This document shows, piece by piece, positions 51,836-61,555 of a stretch of 64,000 nt of DNA. The position numbers and the translations under genes were made by a program. Each line of letters begins with the position of its first letter. Position 1 is the stretch's first letter. This DNA comes from an uncultured Acidimicrobiales bacterium (GTDB taxonomy: Bacteria > Actinomycetota > Acidimicrobiia > Acidimicrobiales > SZUA-35): the NCBI GenBank assembly GCA_938002965.1, contig CALKZY010000038.1:1-64000 (forward strand), written 5' to 3'. Below the pieces are notes generated by a model. That model was not told the origin of the DNA and did not search any database. It was given only the letters and a program-made list of their open reading frames with translations.

Positions 51836-52674
51836 GCGACGTCTCGGCGTTTGAACACCACAAAACCGAAGACCAGAAACACCGCGGCGTAGACAGCCGT
51901 AATTAGCCCGGCCGCCATCGGCCCATGATGGATAGACGGTGGCGCCTCCGAGAAAACGGTGGCTGGTGTCACGTTGGTTCCAAAAGAGAACGCCGTGGTG
52001 TTGACCATCGGCAGCCACGGCCCGACCAAACCAACGAAGGCTGACAGCAGATTCTCGATCACAAAGACATAGATGACGAAACCGACGATGGCCGCTATCG
52101 AGTTGTTGACCACCGTCGTAATGCCTAGGCCGATAAGGAAGAACAGGCCGGACGCCAAGCCGCTGCGAACGACAGCAGCGCCGATCCATCCCCACATCTG
52201 TGACGTCATCCCGTCAGTCGTGCCAACCAAACCAGCTAGCAAATACTGGGCCGCAACGAAGGCAACCGACAACACAATCGCCATAACGCTGGTGACAGTA
52301 AAGCCACCTAGCGCACGAGCCGACAGCAATTTCAACCGCTTGGGTTCCCAGGTCAGCAGCAGTTCAATGACACCGTTCTTCTGGTCGGCACCGAAGAACG
52401 AGGCGCCCATGGCGAAGGCAATGATCGGAAACAAGAATCCGATGGGCCCAAGAACAAAAGTCTGGCTTTCCGGTTGGCCAGCCTCCGCCTCAAATCCCTG
52501 ATCGCCTTGAAATGCCATGTCGCGGACGAAGTCAAGCGAGCCATCCTCCGCCCGAATTACAAAGTAAGCAATAGTGAACCCGATAACCGTCAACGCCAAT
52601 ACCCCGGCTGGTACGCCCTTGGTCATACGGCGAGACAAGTAGCGGTTCGTTTCAGCCATCAGCAGTGCCATCAT
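51832..52674 (-). CDS. ABC-2 type exporter permease
   Basis: This 280-residue permease has about six membrane helices. The start MMALLMAETNRYLSRRMTKGVPAGVLALTVIGFTIAYFVI is the N-terminal amphipathic and first span of an ABC-2 permease, followed by a periplasm-like loop containing FVRDMAFQGDQGFEAEAGQPESQ. FGADQKNGVIELLLTWEPKRLKLLSARALGGF is the cytosolic coupling region of the CcmB/NosY-like type. It overlaps its ATPase gene by four bases (ATGA), so the two form one transporter. Confidence 0.9.
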   Translation of the reverse strand: MMALLMAETNRYLSRRMTKGVPAGVLALTVIGFTIAYFVIRAEDGSLDFVRDMAFQGDQGFEAEAGQPESQTFVLGPIGFLFPIIAFAMGASFFGADQKNGVIELLLTWEPKRLKLLSARALGGFTVTSVMAIVLSVAFVAAQYLLAGLVGTTDGMTSQMWGWIGAAVVRSGLASGLFFLIGLGITTVVNNSIAAIVGFVIYVFVIENLLSAFVGLVGPWLPMVNTTAFSFGTNVTPATVFSEAPPSIHHGPMAAGLITAVYAAVFLVFGFVVFKRRDVA

Positions 52675-53666
52675 GCGGCTACCTCCACCCGGTCGACGGC
52701 CGTCGGCGATGGTGGCGCGGTAAGGCGGAAGAAAGCGTCCTCCAGCGTCGAGGCCTCGACCCGAAGCTCGGACAAGTACAAATCGTTGTCGGCCAGCACT
52801 CTGGTGACTCGAGCTGCATCCGTCGGCGCCACGTCCACGGTGATCAGAGGAAGACCCCCACTGGCTCCAGGCGTTGCACCACCAGACGATGGCGGGCGAA
52901 CCGAAGCCGAGATTCCGGCAGCAGAAAGCACATGAACCGCCTGCTCCGGGTGCTCAATCCCAACGATCACGTCAACGGCTCCATGACGGGCCCGGATGTC
53001 GGCCAACGATCCCGACTCCACCACCAGGCCGTTGTAAATGATGGTCGCTTCGGTGCAGACCTGCTCGATCTCGCTTAGCTGATGACTTGAAACCAGAATA
53101 GTTGTGCCCTGCGCTGCCACCGAACGAATCAAGTCACGCATCTCTGCGATGCCGGCGGGATCCAATCCGTTGGCAGGTTCATCCAGAATCAACAGCTCCG
53201 GGTCCTTCAACAACGCCCCGGCAATAGCCAAGCGCTGACGCATACCAAGCGAATAGGAGCCGAAGGTGTCACGGTCGCGACCATCCAGCTTCACAATCTC
53301 CAGCACTCGGTCGACCTCGGTGCTCGGCAACTTGTAGATCTGAGCCAACAACGCGAGGTTCTTCCGACCGGTGAAGTTCGGGAACATCTTGGGGCTCTCC
53401 ACAATGGCGCCCACCCGATGGGCCACCTCATGAAACCGTTCAGTCACATCAACGCCGAATACCCGAACCTGGCCCGACGTCGGTCGAATGAGGCCAAGCA
53501 GACAGCGAATCGCCGTTGTCTTGCCAGAACCATTCGGGCCAAGGAAACCATGCACGGCTCCCGGTTCGCCTACCGTCAGTTCCAAGCCACGGAGGGCACG
53601 GACGTCGTCACCCCGTCGGCGGCGATACGTCTTCTCTAGGCCTATGGCTTCAACAACTGGGGACAC
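52671..53666 (-). CDS. ABC exporter ATP-binding subunit
   Basis: This 331-residue ATPase has HGFLGPNGSGKTTAIRCLLG (Walker A), GAIVESPKMFPNFTGRKNLALLAQIYKL (Q-loop region), YSLGMRQRLAIAGALLKDPELLILDEPANGLDP (signature and Walker B), and SSHQLSEIEQVC. This is the BcrA/NosF-like exporter class. The C-terminal 90 residues form a regulatory domain. I prefer GTG 53666 (VSPVVEAIGLEKTYRRR) over GTG 53699. It is translated before the permease at 51832 with an ATGA overlap. The cargo is unknown. Confidence 0.92.
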   Translation of the reverse strand: MSPVVEAIGLEKTYRRRRGDDVRALRGLELTVGEPGAVHGFLGPNGSGKTTAIRCLLGLIRPTSGQVRVFGVDVTERFHEVAHRVGAIVESPKMFPNFTGRKNLALLAQIYKLPSTEVDRVLEIVKLDGRDRDTFGSYSLGMRQRLAIAGALLKDPELLILDEPANGLDPAGIAEMRDLIRSVAAQGTTILVSSHQLSEIEQVCTEATIIYNGLVVESGSLADIRARHGAVDVIVGIEHPEQAVHVLSAAGISASVRPPSSGGATPGASGGLPLITVDVAPTDAARVTRVLADNDLYLSELRVEASTLEDAFFRLTAPPSPTAVDRVEVAA

Positions 53667-53726
53667 GAGGGCAAAGCTAGCACGGTGGCCCAACCCCACG
53701 TTCCTCGCCCTGGCGTAATGTGACGC

Positions 53727-54647
53727 TTAACCTTCAGCCGCCACCACGTGGCCCGGCTCAACTTCGATGTGTTCCACCAGAGTCGGCGAAGTACCGGTAG
53801 CCCAGACTGGACTGGGAATCTCACCACTCAACAACGCCCGGTCTTGACGGCGACGGGGGTCGGCAATTGGCACCGCCGACAACAACCTTTTGGTGTAGGA
53901 ATGCTGTGGATTCTCGAAGATGTGGGACCGTTCGCCCAGCTCCACGATCTGCCCCAAATACATCACCGCCACACGGTGACTCACCCGTTCCACCACCGCC
54001 AGGTCATGGCTGATGAACAGGTAGCTCAAGCCCATCTGTTCCTGAAGATCCATCATCAGGTTGATGACCTGAGCCTGAATGGACACATCCAGCGCCGAAA
54101 CCGGTTCGTCGGCCACCACCAACTTGGGCTCCAACGCCAACGCCCGGGCAATACACACCCGCTGACGCTGCCCGCCGGAGAACTGGTGAGGGAACTGGTT
54201 CACGTGGTCGGCCTCCAAGCCGACCCTTTCAAACAGCTCAACCACGGTGGCGTCCAACTCTGAGCCTTTGGAAGCCAGGCCGTGAACCAAAAGTGGCTCG
54301 GCCACCGCCTTGCCCACTTGACGCCGGGGGTCGAGCGACGCAAACGGATCCTGAAAGACGATCTGCATCTTGCGTCGATGAGGTTTCATGGCACGAGAGC
54401 CGATCTCGGTGATGTCGGTGCCGTCCAGCTCGATCCGACCCGACGTCGGCTTTAGCAACCGCATGATCATCTGGGCCAGTGTCGACTTGCCACAGCCGGA
54501 CTCTCCCACCACGGCCAACGTTTCACCGTGGCCAACGTCAAGCGAAACCTGCTCGACAGCGTGCACCATGCCGCCCGGAGTTGGGAAACGCTTGGTCAGA
54601 TCATGCACCGAGACCAAGGGAGGTGCGGCTCCGTTGGGACCGCTCAC
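53727..54647 (-). CDS. Oligopeptide/dipeptide ABC transporter ATPase, DppF/OppF type
   Basis: This 306-residue ATPase is the second of two nucleotide-binding subunits of a peptide/nickel-type importer. Walker A is VVGESGCGKSTLAQ, the Q-loop is IVFQDPFASLDPRRQVG, signature FSGGQRQRVCIARALALEP and Walker B LVVADEPVSALD, with LSYLFISHDLAVVERVSH. The C-terminus KRLLSAVPIADPRRR is the characteristic oligopeptide-transporter tail. It is the last gene of the five-gene operon and shares four bases with the DppD-type gene. Confidence 0.94.
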   Translation of the reverse strand: MSGPNGAAPPLVSVHDLTKRFPTPGGMVHAVEQVSLDVGHGETLAVVGESGCGKSTLAQMIMRLLKPTSGRIELDGTDITEIGSRAMKPHRRKMQIVFQDPFASLDPRRQVGKAVAEPLLVHGLASKGSELDATVVELFERVGLEADHVNQFPHQFSGGQRQRVCIARALALEPKLVVADEPVSALDVSIQAQVINLMMDLQEQMGLSYLFISHDLAVVERVSHRVAVMYLGQIVELGERSHIFENPQHSYTKRLLSAVPIADPRRRQDRALLSGEIPSPVWATGTSPTLVEHIEVEPGHVVAAEG

Positions 54648-55537
54648 GCGTCAGCCACCAGATTGAATCGTGATGGTTCACTGGTTCCGGCCATCGAACC
54701 CAGTCGAGGAACAGCGGCCAAGAGCGAGCTGGTGTATTCCTCTTGCGGGTTCTCGAAGATGTCATACACCGACCCCGACTCCACCACCCGAGATCGGTTC
54801 ATGACCACGACGTCATCGGCCACTTCAGCCACTACTCCCATGTCGTGGGTGATAATGATGACCGAGGCACCGGTCGTTGTTTGCAACTCCCGCATCAGGC
54901 CCAGGATTTGAGCCTGGATGGTGACGTCGAGGGCCGTAGTCGGCTCATCGGCGATCAAGACCGTGGGATCACACGACAGCGCCATGGCAATCATCACCCG
55001 CTGGCGCATCCCGCCCGACATCTCATGCGGGTACTGATCGAGCCGGGACTCCGGGTCAGGTATTCGCACCAGGTTGAACATCTCCAGCGCCCGCTGCCGT
55101 GCCGCCGTCTTGTCTAAGCCCTGATGCAACATGACGGCCTCAGCCACCTGATTACCCACGGTGTACACCGGGTTCAAACTGGTCAGCGGTTCCTGAAAGA
55201 TCATCGAGATCTGGTTGCCTCGGACTTCGCGCATGTCGGCTTCGGCCATTTCGAGCAGATCCACAGCGTCTCCGGAACCGGTCTGATCAAACAGCACTTG
55301 ACCGGCCGTGACCTTACCCCTGGTACCCAACTCGACCAGACCCATGATGGACAGCGCCGTCACCGACTTGCCCGAACCGGACTCGCCCACCACGGCCAAC
55401 GTTCGGCCCGGGCACAAGTCAAACGACACGTCCTGAACGGCGGTGAACGAACCGAATGTCACGGTCAGGTCGCGAACCGAAAGAACCGGGTTGCCAGTCT
55501 CTGTTTCAGTCTCTGTTTCAGTGCCTGCTTCGGTCAT
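54644..55537 (-). CDS. Oligopeptide/dipeptide ABC transporter ATPase, DppD/OppD type
   Basis: This 297-residue ATPase is the first nucleotide-binding subunit of the importer. It has [74 protein letters not shown] and [15 protein letters not shown], plus the C-terminal tail [12 protein letters not shown]. The N-terminus has a Glu-Thr repeat (ETETETETG) encoded by a 12-base DNA repeat, probably variable. Overlaps the permease stop by one base. Confidence 0.94.
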   Translation of the reverse strand: MTEAGTETETETETGNPVLSVRDLTVTFGSFTAVQDVSFDLCPGRTLAVVGESGSGKSVTALSIMGLVELGTRGKVTAGQVLFDQTGSGDAVDLLEMAEADMREVRGNQISMIFQEPLTSLNPVYTVGNQVAEAVMLHQGLDKTAARQRALEMFNLVRIPDPESRLDQYPHEMSGGMRQRVMIAMALSCDPTVLIADEPTTALDVTIQAQILGLMRELQTTTGASVIIITHDMGVVAEVADDVVVMNRSRVVESGSVYDIFENPQEEYTSSLLAAVPRLGSMAGTSEPSRFNLVADA

Positions 55538-56439
55538 CAGCGGCCTCGCAACTTGGGATTGAAGGCGTCCTGCAGGCCATCACCAATCAAGCTGAAACTC
55601 AACACAGTGGCGAAGATGGCCAGTCCGGGGAATGTCACCGTCCACCAGGCGGTCAAGAAGTTCGATCGGTTCAGGCCGATCATCAAACCCCAACTCAAGT
55701 TGTTGGGATCACTCAAACCGAGGAAGGCCAGACCGGCTTCGAACAACAGAGCAGTACCCATCAGGAGCGAGACGGCCACAATCAAGGGTGGCATGGCGTT
55801 GGGAAAGATGACCTTCCACATGATCGACCGGTCGCTGTGGCCAATAGCCCGTGCCGCCTTCACGTACTCCAAGTTCCTCAGTCGGAAAAACTCGGCCCTG
55901 GTCAACCGGGCGATTTGCGGCCAGGTGGCCACACCTATGGCAATGGCAATGGTCCGTATCGACGGAGCGAACAGCGCCACCACCACCATGGCGAACAACA
56001 GGGCGGGCAGAACCTGGAAGAACTCGGTGAACCGCATCAGCGCCGAGTCAACCCGGCCGCCGTAGTAGCCGGCCACCGCACCAATGGTGACACCGATGAA
56101 GATCACCATCAACGCAGCCGAGGCGGCGACCAACAGGCTGACCCGGCCGCCATTCACCACTCCGGCCAAGACATCTCGGCCTAGGTAGTCACTGCCCAGA
56201 GGCACCCGGTCGCTGCCCGGTCCATTCAAAGGACGAGCGACGATATCCCCAGGGTCTTCGCTGTAGATGAAGGGCCCGAACAACGTCATCAACAAGATGG
56301 CCAGAAACAGCATCAGCCCGAAGACGGCGGCCTTGTTCCTGAAGAACATGCGGAGGGCCTGTCGCCCGGGGGGTGCGGCCACATCCATCTCGACCCCGGC
56401 GCCCAGATCGGAACCGACCGCTTGGCTCATGTCAAACAT
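55537..56439 (-). CDS. Oligopeptide/dipeptide ABC transporter permease, DppC type
   Basis: This 300-residue permease has six membrane helices and the DppC/OppC landmarks FRNKAAVFGLMLFLAILLMTLFGPF, PLGSDYLGRDVLAGVVNGGRVSLLV (domain start), and the EAA loop EFFRLRNLEYVKAARAIGHSDRSIMWKVIFPNAMPPL. Length is normal. The first eight bases overlap the DppB-type gene, so the two permeases are coupled. Together they form the membrane channel. Confidence 0.94.
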   Translation of the reverse strand: MFDMSQAVGSDLGAGVEMDVAAPPGRQALRMFFRNKAAVFGLMLFLAILLMTLFGPFIYSEDPGDIVARPLNGPGSDRVPLGSDYLGRDVLAGVVNGGRVSLLVAASAALMVIFIGVTIGAVAGYYGGRVDSALMRFTEFFQVLPALLFAMVVVALFAPSIRTIAIAIGVATWPQIARLTRAEFFRLRNLEYVKAARAIGHSDRSIMWKVIFPNAMPPLIVAVSLLMGTALLFEAGLAFLGLSDPNNLSWGLMIGLNRSNFLTAWWTVTFPGLAIFATVLSFSLIGDGLQDAFNPKLRGR

Positions 56440-57415
56440 CGGCGCTTCCTCCCACCCTGATCCGGGGATCGATCCGGCGATAAAGCAGGTCAGTCAGCAG
56501 GTTGGCCACAACCACCAACACCGCCGTCATCAACAACACACCCAGCAACACCGGCGTGTCCCGACGTAGGATCGAGTCAAACGCCAAGCGACCAAGGCCC
56601 GGCCAGTTGAACACCGTCTCCACCAGCAGCGCACCGGACAGCAACGCCCCGAACTGTAACCCGGCCACCGTCACCACCGGAATGATGGCGTTCCGCAACG
56701 CATGCTTGTAGACCACCACTCGTTCAGTCAGTCCCTTGGCCCTGGCGGTTCGAATGTAGTCGGACTCCAACACCTCCAACATGGTTGCCCGTGACAACCG
56801 CGAATACTGAGCCAAGTAGATCAACCCCAGCGTCAACGCCGGAAGAATCAGATGGCGGACCACGTCACCAATGGCCGAGATTGGGCCGCCCTCGAACTGG
56901 ACGTCACGCATGCCGGAGATGGGCAAGATCTTCAGCACCGAAGCAAACAAGATGATCAGCAAAATACCGGTCCAAAAGACCGGCATGGAAAACCCGATGA
57001 GGGCGGCGATGGTCACGCCGTGGCTAACGGTCGAGTCGGGTCGACGGGAGGTGAAGATCCCGGCCAGAACACCAAGGACGATGGCAAATACCAGCGCCGT
57101 ACCGACCAACAAAATGGTGGGCCACAGCCGGTCGCCGATCATCTCGGTCACCGGACGGTTGAAGAAGAACGAGAAGCCTAGGTCGCCGGTGACGACATCA
57201 CCGACGTAGCTGACCAACTGCACGGCGAACGGCCGGTCAAGACCGTAGTCAGCCCTAATCTGTGCCAGAACCTCGGGGTCGCCTGCCCCACTTTCCCCGG
57301 CAATCACCACCGCCGGGTCACCGGGGGTGAGGTGAATCATGGTGAAGTTGAGAACCACCACGGCCAAGAGCAAACCCAAGCTCTGGGCCAACTTGGCCGC
57401 GATGGTCCTCAACAT
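56432..57415 (-). CDS. Oligopeptide/dipeptide ABC transporter permease, DppB type
   Basis: This 327-residue permease has six membrane helices and family marks TPGDPAVVIAGESGAGDPEVLAQIRADYGLDRPFAVQLVSYVGDVVTGDLG, then EAA loop ESDYIRTARAKGLTERVVVYKHALRNAIIPV, then VFNWPGLGRLAFDSILRRDTPVLLGVLLM. It is the upstream permease of the importer and lies 47 bases after the solute-binding protein gene. It works with DppC, DppD and DppF types in the same operon. Confidence 0.94.
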   Translation of the reverse strand: MLRTIAAKLAQSLGLLLAVVVLNFTMIHLTPGDPAVVIAGESGAGDPEVLAQIRADYGLDRPFAVQLVSYVGDVVTGDLGFSFFFNRPVTEMIGDRLWPTILLVGTALVFAIVLGVLAGIFTSRRPDSTVSHGVTIAALIGFSMPVFWTGILLIILFASVLKILPISGMRDVQFEGGPISAIGDVVRHLILPALTLGLIYLAQYSRLSRATMLEVLESDYIRTARAKGLTERVVVYKHALRNAIIPVVTVAGLQFGALLSGALLVETVFNWPGLGRLAFDSILRRDTPVLLGVLLMTAVLVVVANLLTDLLYRRIDPRIRVGGSADV

Positions 57416-57462
57416 GTACGCACCTAGTATCTAGACCGACAGGACGGGACTACCCAGCCGGC

Positions 57463-59163
57463 CTACTGGCCAGCCAGCCAGGTCTCGTGCATGGGCGACA
57501 TTTGACCCCAGATACCCGTTGGTGGGTTCTGAACCTCAGGCTGGAACACCTGCCAGAAGGGAGGGTTGGTGAGGAACACGATCGGCACCTCGTCAGCCAC
57601 GATGTCCTGGAACTGGCCGTACAGGTCGACCCGCTCGGCGTTGTCAAACGTTTGACCGGCCTTAGCCAACAGGGCATCAACCTCAGCGTTTTCGTAGCCG
57701 GTGTTGTTGGTCCAGATCACGCCAACCCGGTTCTCGCTCAGGTAGGTGCGGTGGACGCCGATCACCGGGTCACCCCAGTTCCATACGTTGTTGATGGTCA
57801 TCTGGTGCTCGCTACCCGAAACCCTGGTGGCCCAGGTTGGGAAGTCGGGCGAGGTATTCAGCGAGACGTTGATGCCAATCTCTTCCAGAGCCTGCACAAC
57901 ATACTCGGCCAGAGCGATCTGGGCTGGCGGGATGTAGTCGATGTTCAGCTCGATGTCGCCTTCGGCGTAACCGGCTTCGGCCAACAGCTCTTTGGCCCGC
58001 TCGATGTTCAGGTCGTAGGTCTCAGCCGATGTCGAATGGAACGGGCTCTGCGGAGCAATACCGGTCGAGGCCGGGTTGGTCAGACCAAGCTCGATGACGT
58101 CGGCCACAAACTCACGGTCAATGGCATAGGCAATGGCTTGGCGAACCTCTTTGATGCCGAGGATCGGGTCAGCCAGGTTGAACTCCAGCCACTGCACTTG
58201 GCCGATGGCCTCATGGCCGTCACTGGTGGTAACCAGATCGGCATTGTCCTGCAAGCGAGCAATGTCAGGAGGCGGCAACGTCGATGACAGGTGGGTTGAG
58301 GCGTTCTCCAGGCCGAGCACGATGGTGGCCGGGTCTGGCGTGATCTCCATGATGATCTCGTCCAAGTACGGGCGACCGTCGATGAAGAAGTCGTCGAAGC
58401 GCTCCATACGGATGATCGACTCAGGGTTGTACTCAACAAGCTTGAACGGGCCGGAGCCGATGAAGTCCTCGCTGTTGCGGGGGTGGGTCGCCATCTCCTG
58501 GCCATCATTGAAGATGTGCTCGGGAATGATGGGCAACAGGCCCGGTGACATGGCCAACAAGATGGCCGGGTGAGGCTGACTCAAGTTGATGACCGCAGTG
58601 AAGTCGTCTGGCGTGTCCACGGTGGTGACCGGAGCGAACATCGGCTTGAACGGGTGGTTGGCCTGAGCGGTTTCGATTGAGAACTTTACGTCTTCGGACG
58701 TGATGGCTTCGCCGTCGTGGAACACGGCGTTCTGGACCAGGTTGAGCGTGACCGACAATCCGTCTTCGGCCACCTCCCAGCTCTCGGCCAGGTAAGGCTG
58801 CGGGTTCCATTCCTCGTCGAACAGCAGCGGACTGGCGTTCAACTGGGTACCGGGAACAGCAGTGGCATAGCCAGACTGCACGGTGCCATTCAGGTGGCGT
58901 GGCACCTGGGTTGAACCGATAACCAGGGTGCCACCGGCAACCGGGTCACCGTCTACCGCAGCGGAGTCGCCTTCGTCGTTGTTGACTTCGGCGGCGTCCT
59001 CCGGTTCTTCTTCGGGTTCTTCCTCCGCCGTCTCTTCGGCGGCGGTCTCTTCGCCACCGTCGTCCGCCCCCGCGTCGTCGGAGTCGTCCGAACCGCCGCA
59101 GGCGGCAGCGATCATGGCAAACGCCAGCAGTAACGCCAACAGTGCCCGTAGCCGTGAAACCAT
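57463..59163 (-). CDS. Peptide/nickel ABC transporter solute-binding lipoprotein, DppA type
   Basis: This 566-residue lipoprotein captures substrate outside the cell for the importer encoded downstream. Signal RALLALLLAFAMIAAACGGSDD has the lipobox cysteine at residue 22, followed by a very acidic linker (many Asp and Glu to about residue 70). The SBP_bac_5 domain has WEVAEDGLSVTLNLVQNAVFHDGEAITSEDVKFSIE and AIAYAIDREFVADVIELG. AAAGGGGATGACAA before the ATG is a good ribosome-binding region. The substrate (peptide, sugar or metal) cannot be told. First gene of a complete five-gene operon. Confidence 0.94.
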   Translation of the reverse strand: MVSRLRALLALLLAFAMIAAACGGSDDSDDAGADDGGEETAAEETAEEEPEEEPEDAAEVNNDEGDSAAVDGDPVAGGTLVIGSTQVPRHLNGTVQSGYATAVPGTQLNASPLLFDEEWNPQPYLAESWEVAEDGLSVTLNLVQNAVFHDGEAITSEDVKFSIETAQANHPFKPMFAPVTTVDTPDDFTAVINLSQPHPAILLAMSPGLLPIIPEHIFNDGQEMATHPRNSEDFIGSGPFKLVEYNPESIIRMERFDDFFIDGRPYLDEIIMEITPDPATIVLGLENASTHLSSTLPPPDIARLQDNADLVTTSDGHEAIGQVQWLEFNLADPILGIKEVRQAIAYAIDREFVADVIELGLTNPASTGIAPQSPFHSTSAETYDLNIERAKELLAEAGYAEGDIELNIDYIPPAQIALAEYVVQALEEIGINVSLNTSPDFPTWATRVSGSEHQMTINNVWNWGDPVIGVHRTYLSENRVGVIWTNNTGYENAEVDALLAKAGQTFDNAERVDLYGQFQDIVADEVPIVFLTNPPFWQVFQPEVQNPPTGIWGQMSPMHETWLAGQ

Positions 59164-59215
59164 TTGTCATCCCCTTTGGACAGACGTGTCGTCCGGCGAC
59201 AAGCGGGGCATGCCA

Positions 59216-59267
59216 ATAGGCGGTGGTGCCCGGCCAGATCACCGATCAGAGCACGATAGGCGGTGGT
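59216..59267. repeat. Two exact 12-bp direct repeats upstream of the importer operon
   Basis: ATAGGCGGTGGT occurs at 59216-59227 and 59256-59267, exactly 40 bases apart (close to four helical turns). They lie 53-104 bases upstream of the solute-binding protein start, in the promoter region of the operon, and could be sites for one regulator bound on the same face of the DNA. Confidence 0.42.
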
Positions 59268-59340
59268 CTTTCGCTGTGTCCAGTCCCACCGCCGCTCGCA
59301 ACGGGCTGTTCACAACAGCGTTACAAGACTGACCTGAAAC

Positions 59341-60885
59341 CTAGTCGTCGTCTTCCTCGTCGGCTTCGGAGTCACCATTCTCGTTGAGAGGATTCGAGGG
59401 ATCGAAGCGAATCGAGAAATCAGGCTCGCCGAGATCCATCCGCCTTGCGGCGGAGTCAAGCACAGCGAGAGCCCAGACACGGGCGAAACCGTCGAGATTG
59501 TCTGCGGCCTCCTCCGCTCCGTCCTCCAGCTTCTTGAGTGCCTCTTCCGGTTTGCCCTGGCGGTTCTCCTTCACCGCATCACCGATCTTCTTGGCTACCT
59601 TCTCGGCCACGTCGTTGTTTCTGCCGTTGCCGCGAAGACCTTCACGGAGCGTTTCGTAAGCCAGCTCCTCAGCCACGTCCTCATCAGCGGCGTCGGGGCT
59701 CAGCCCGGCCAGGGCGGCATCGGCCTGAGCGCCAGGGCTCGGCTCGGGCGCAACAGTTGTAGTAGTCGAAGGCTCGGTAGTGGTAGACGGCGGCTCGGTC
59801 GTGGTGGCTACCGCGGTTGTAACCGTGGCGGCCGGTAGCGGAATACTGGTTGGCGGCAATGTCGAGTCGCCCACGGCCCGGTTCACCAGGAACCCAACGC
59901 CGGCAAACAAGGCGACGCCAGCCAGAACCACCCAACCGACGCCGTTCCCTCGTGGTCTCAACGGCGACTCATCGCCGCCCGCTGCCGAGGGAGGTGGAGG
60001 TTGCGGAGGCAGTGGTTTTGGAGCAGGAGGTGCCATTACCTCTGTGCGGTCATAGGAGCCGGAGCTGAAGTCACCGGCAACCGGAGGAGGAAGCACCGAG
60101 GGGCTGGTCGAGGCCAACTGAACCAGAGTGTCGGCTGTGGTGGCAGCAGACGGCCGCTCGAACGGATCAAGCGCCATGCACCGAGCCAGGAACTCGCCGG
60201 CCGGATCATCCAGGGCACGATCATCCAAGGCCAGGGCGTCCACGACCCGGGCGCCTTCGGCCGTGGGGCGTTCGCCCGCCAACAGCTCAAACATCATGAC
60301 ACCCAAGGCGTAGATGTCGCTGGCAGCGGTGGCAGGCTGGCCGGCCACCACTTCGGGTGCGGCGTAACCCCTGGTCCCGAAGACCACGCCGGCCACGGTC
60401 GGCTCAAAGCCGGACATCGGCTCGGCAGCCAACGCCACACCGAAATCGAGTAGTTTGGCGCCGTTCGCTGGCAGAAGAACGTTGGCCGGCTTCACGTCCC
60501 GATGGACCACGTTGGCGGCATGAACAGCCGTTAAGGCGCGAGCGATCTGCGACCCGGCGGTCAACACCTGCCGCCGGTCAAGCGACGCCCCTACCTCGCC
60601 CAGCGACGGAGCATCGATGTACTCCATAACAAGGAACAGGCCGCCGTCATCCGAGCCTGCGTCATGAACCTCGACCAAGTTGGGGTGACTGACCGACGCT
60701 GCCAGTCGGGCCTCACGGGCGAGGCGATCGTGGCGGGGATCACCGGGAGGCATGGGATGCGGGCGTTTCACTGCCACCGTTCGATTCAACTGGGTGTCGC
60801 TGCCCCGCCACACGGTGGCCATGCCGCCGGAGCCGATGACCTCGTGAAGTTGGTAACGACCGTCAACCATCTGGGGCATCCGCAC
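59341..60885 (-). CDS. Membrane Ser/Thr protein kinase
   Basis: This 514-residue transmembrane kinase has a cytosolic kinase domain (11-260): YQLHEVIGSGGMATVWRG, Lys40, HRDVKPAN (128-135), DFG (147-149) and GTRGYAAPEV activation segment. A Pro-rich linker leads to one membrane span (about 313-331, GWVVLAGVALFAGVGFLV), a Thr/Pro stalk, and a helical outer region with charged repeats ending in an acidic tail EADEEDDD. There is no PASTA domain. It lies upstream of the importer operon on the same strand, so readthrough is possible. ATGs at residues 1, 3 and 6 leave the start slightly uncertain. Confidence 0.9.
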   Translation of the reverse strand: MRMPQMVDGRYQLHEVIGSGGMATVWRGSDTQLNRTVAVKRPHPMPPGDPRHDRLAREARLAASVSHPNLVEVHDAGSDDGGLFLVMEYIDAPSLGEVGASLDRRQVLTAGSQIARALTAVHAANVVHRDVKPANVLLPANGAKLLDFGVALAAEPMSGFEPTVAGVVFGTRGYAAPEVVAGQPATAASDIYALGVMMFELLAGERPTAEGARVVDALALDDRALDDPAGEFLARCMALDPFERPSAATTADTLVQLASTSPSVLPPPVAGDFSSGSYDRTEVMAPPAPKPLPPQPPPPSAAGGDESPLRPRGNGVGWVVLAGVALFAGVGFLVNRAVGDSTLPPTSIPLPAATVTTAVATTTEPPSTTTEPSTTTTVAPEPSPGAQADAALAGLSPDAADEDVAEELAYETLREGLRGNGRNNDVAEKVAKKIGDAVKENRQGKPEEALKKLEDGAEEAADNLDGFARVWALAVLDSAARRMDLGEPDFSIRFDPSNPLNENGDSEADEEDDD

Positions 60886-61063
60886 CTCCCCCGCTCGTCC
60901 AGGTCTGAAGAACCAGGCCTGAAGTTCTGGGCCTCAAGTTCAGAGTAGCCGTGGCCGCTCCAGCTCAACGATGAGACGACTGGCCCGATCGTCCGTGAGA
61001 TAGTTCCAGGCCCAGTGGACCAACTGTCAGCGCTGTTAGCGCTGCCGCCACCGTCATAGGCCT

Positions 61064-61555
61064 ATGCTCGCTGATGTGAGCAGGCGGCACGGCGACCACG
61101 ACGGTACATCCACATACGCCAATACAAATGCAGACATCGAGCACGGCCTAGATATCGAGCACGGCCTAGATATGGAGCACGGCTCGGTTTCGGTGTTTTT
61201 CGTCATCATCACTCTGGCCGTCCTGGCTGCTGTCGGATTGGTGGTTGACGGCGGCCGCAAAGTGGCCGCTCTCAGCGAGGCTCGCGACATCGCCGATAAC
61301 GCGGCCAGAGCGTGCGCTCAAGTGCTGGATCCGGCCGCAACCCGATCCGGCGACACCACGCTCGACCCAATGGACGCGGTCAACGCCGGGCAAGACTTCC
61401 TCGCTCGAACCGGCCACACGGGAACCCTGGCCGTCGGAGGCGTGGACAACCGCATCTGCACAGCCGACGTGCGCATTCACGTGAACACAGTCTTCCTTCC
61501 CGGCCCCTACGTGGTGACCTCCTCTCAATCCGCCGTCGGGCTCACCGACCCATAG
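61064..61555 (+). CDS. TadE/TadG-like pilus assembly protein
   Basis: This 163-residue protein has a short basic N-terminus and one membrane helix (SVSVFFVIITLAVLAAVGLVVDGG) followed by a helical stretch KVAALSEARDIADNAARACAQ, the TadE-type pattern that processes and assembles into Flp-type pili. The N-terminus has three copies of D(I/M)EHG(L), encoded by an 18-base tandem repeat at 61133-61180. ATG 61064 or GTG 61076 may start it. No other tad gene is nearby. Confidence 0.75.
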   Translation: MLADVSRRHGDHDGTSTYANTNADIEHGLDIEHGLDMEHGSVSVFFVIITLAVLAAVGLVVDGGRKVAALSEARDIADNAARACAQVLDPAATRSGDTTLDPMDAVNAGQDFLARTGHTGTLAVGGVDNRICTADVRIHVNTVFLPGPYVVTSSQSAVGLTDP

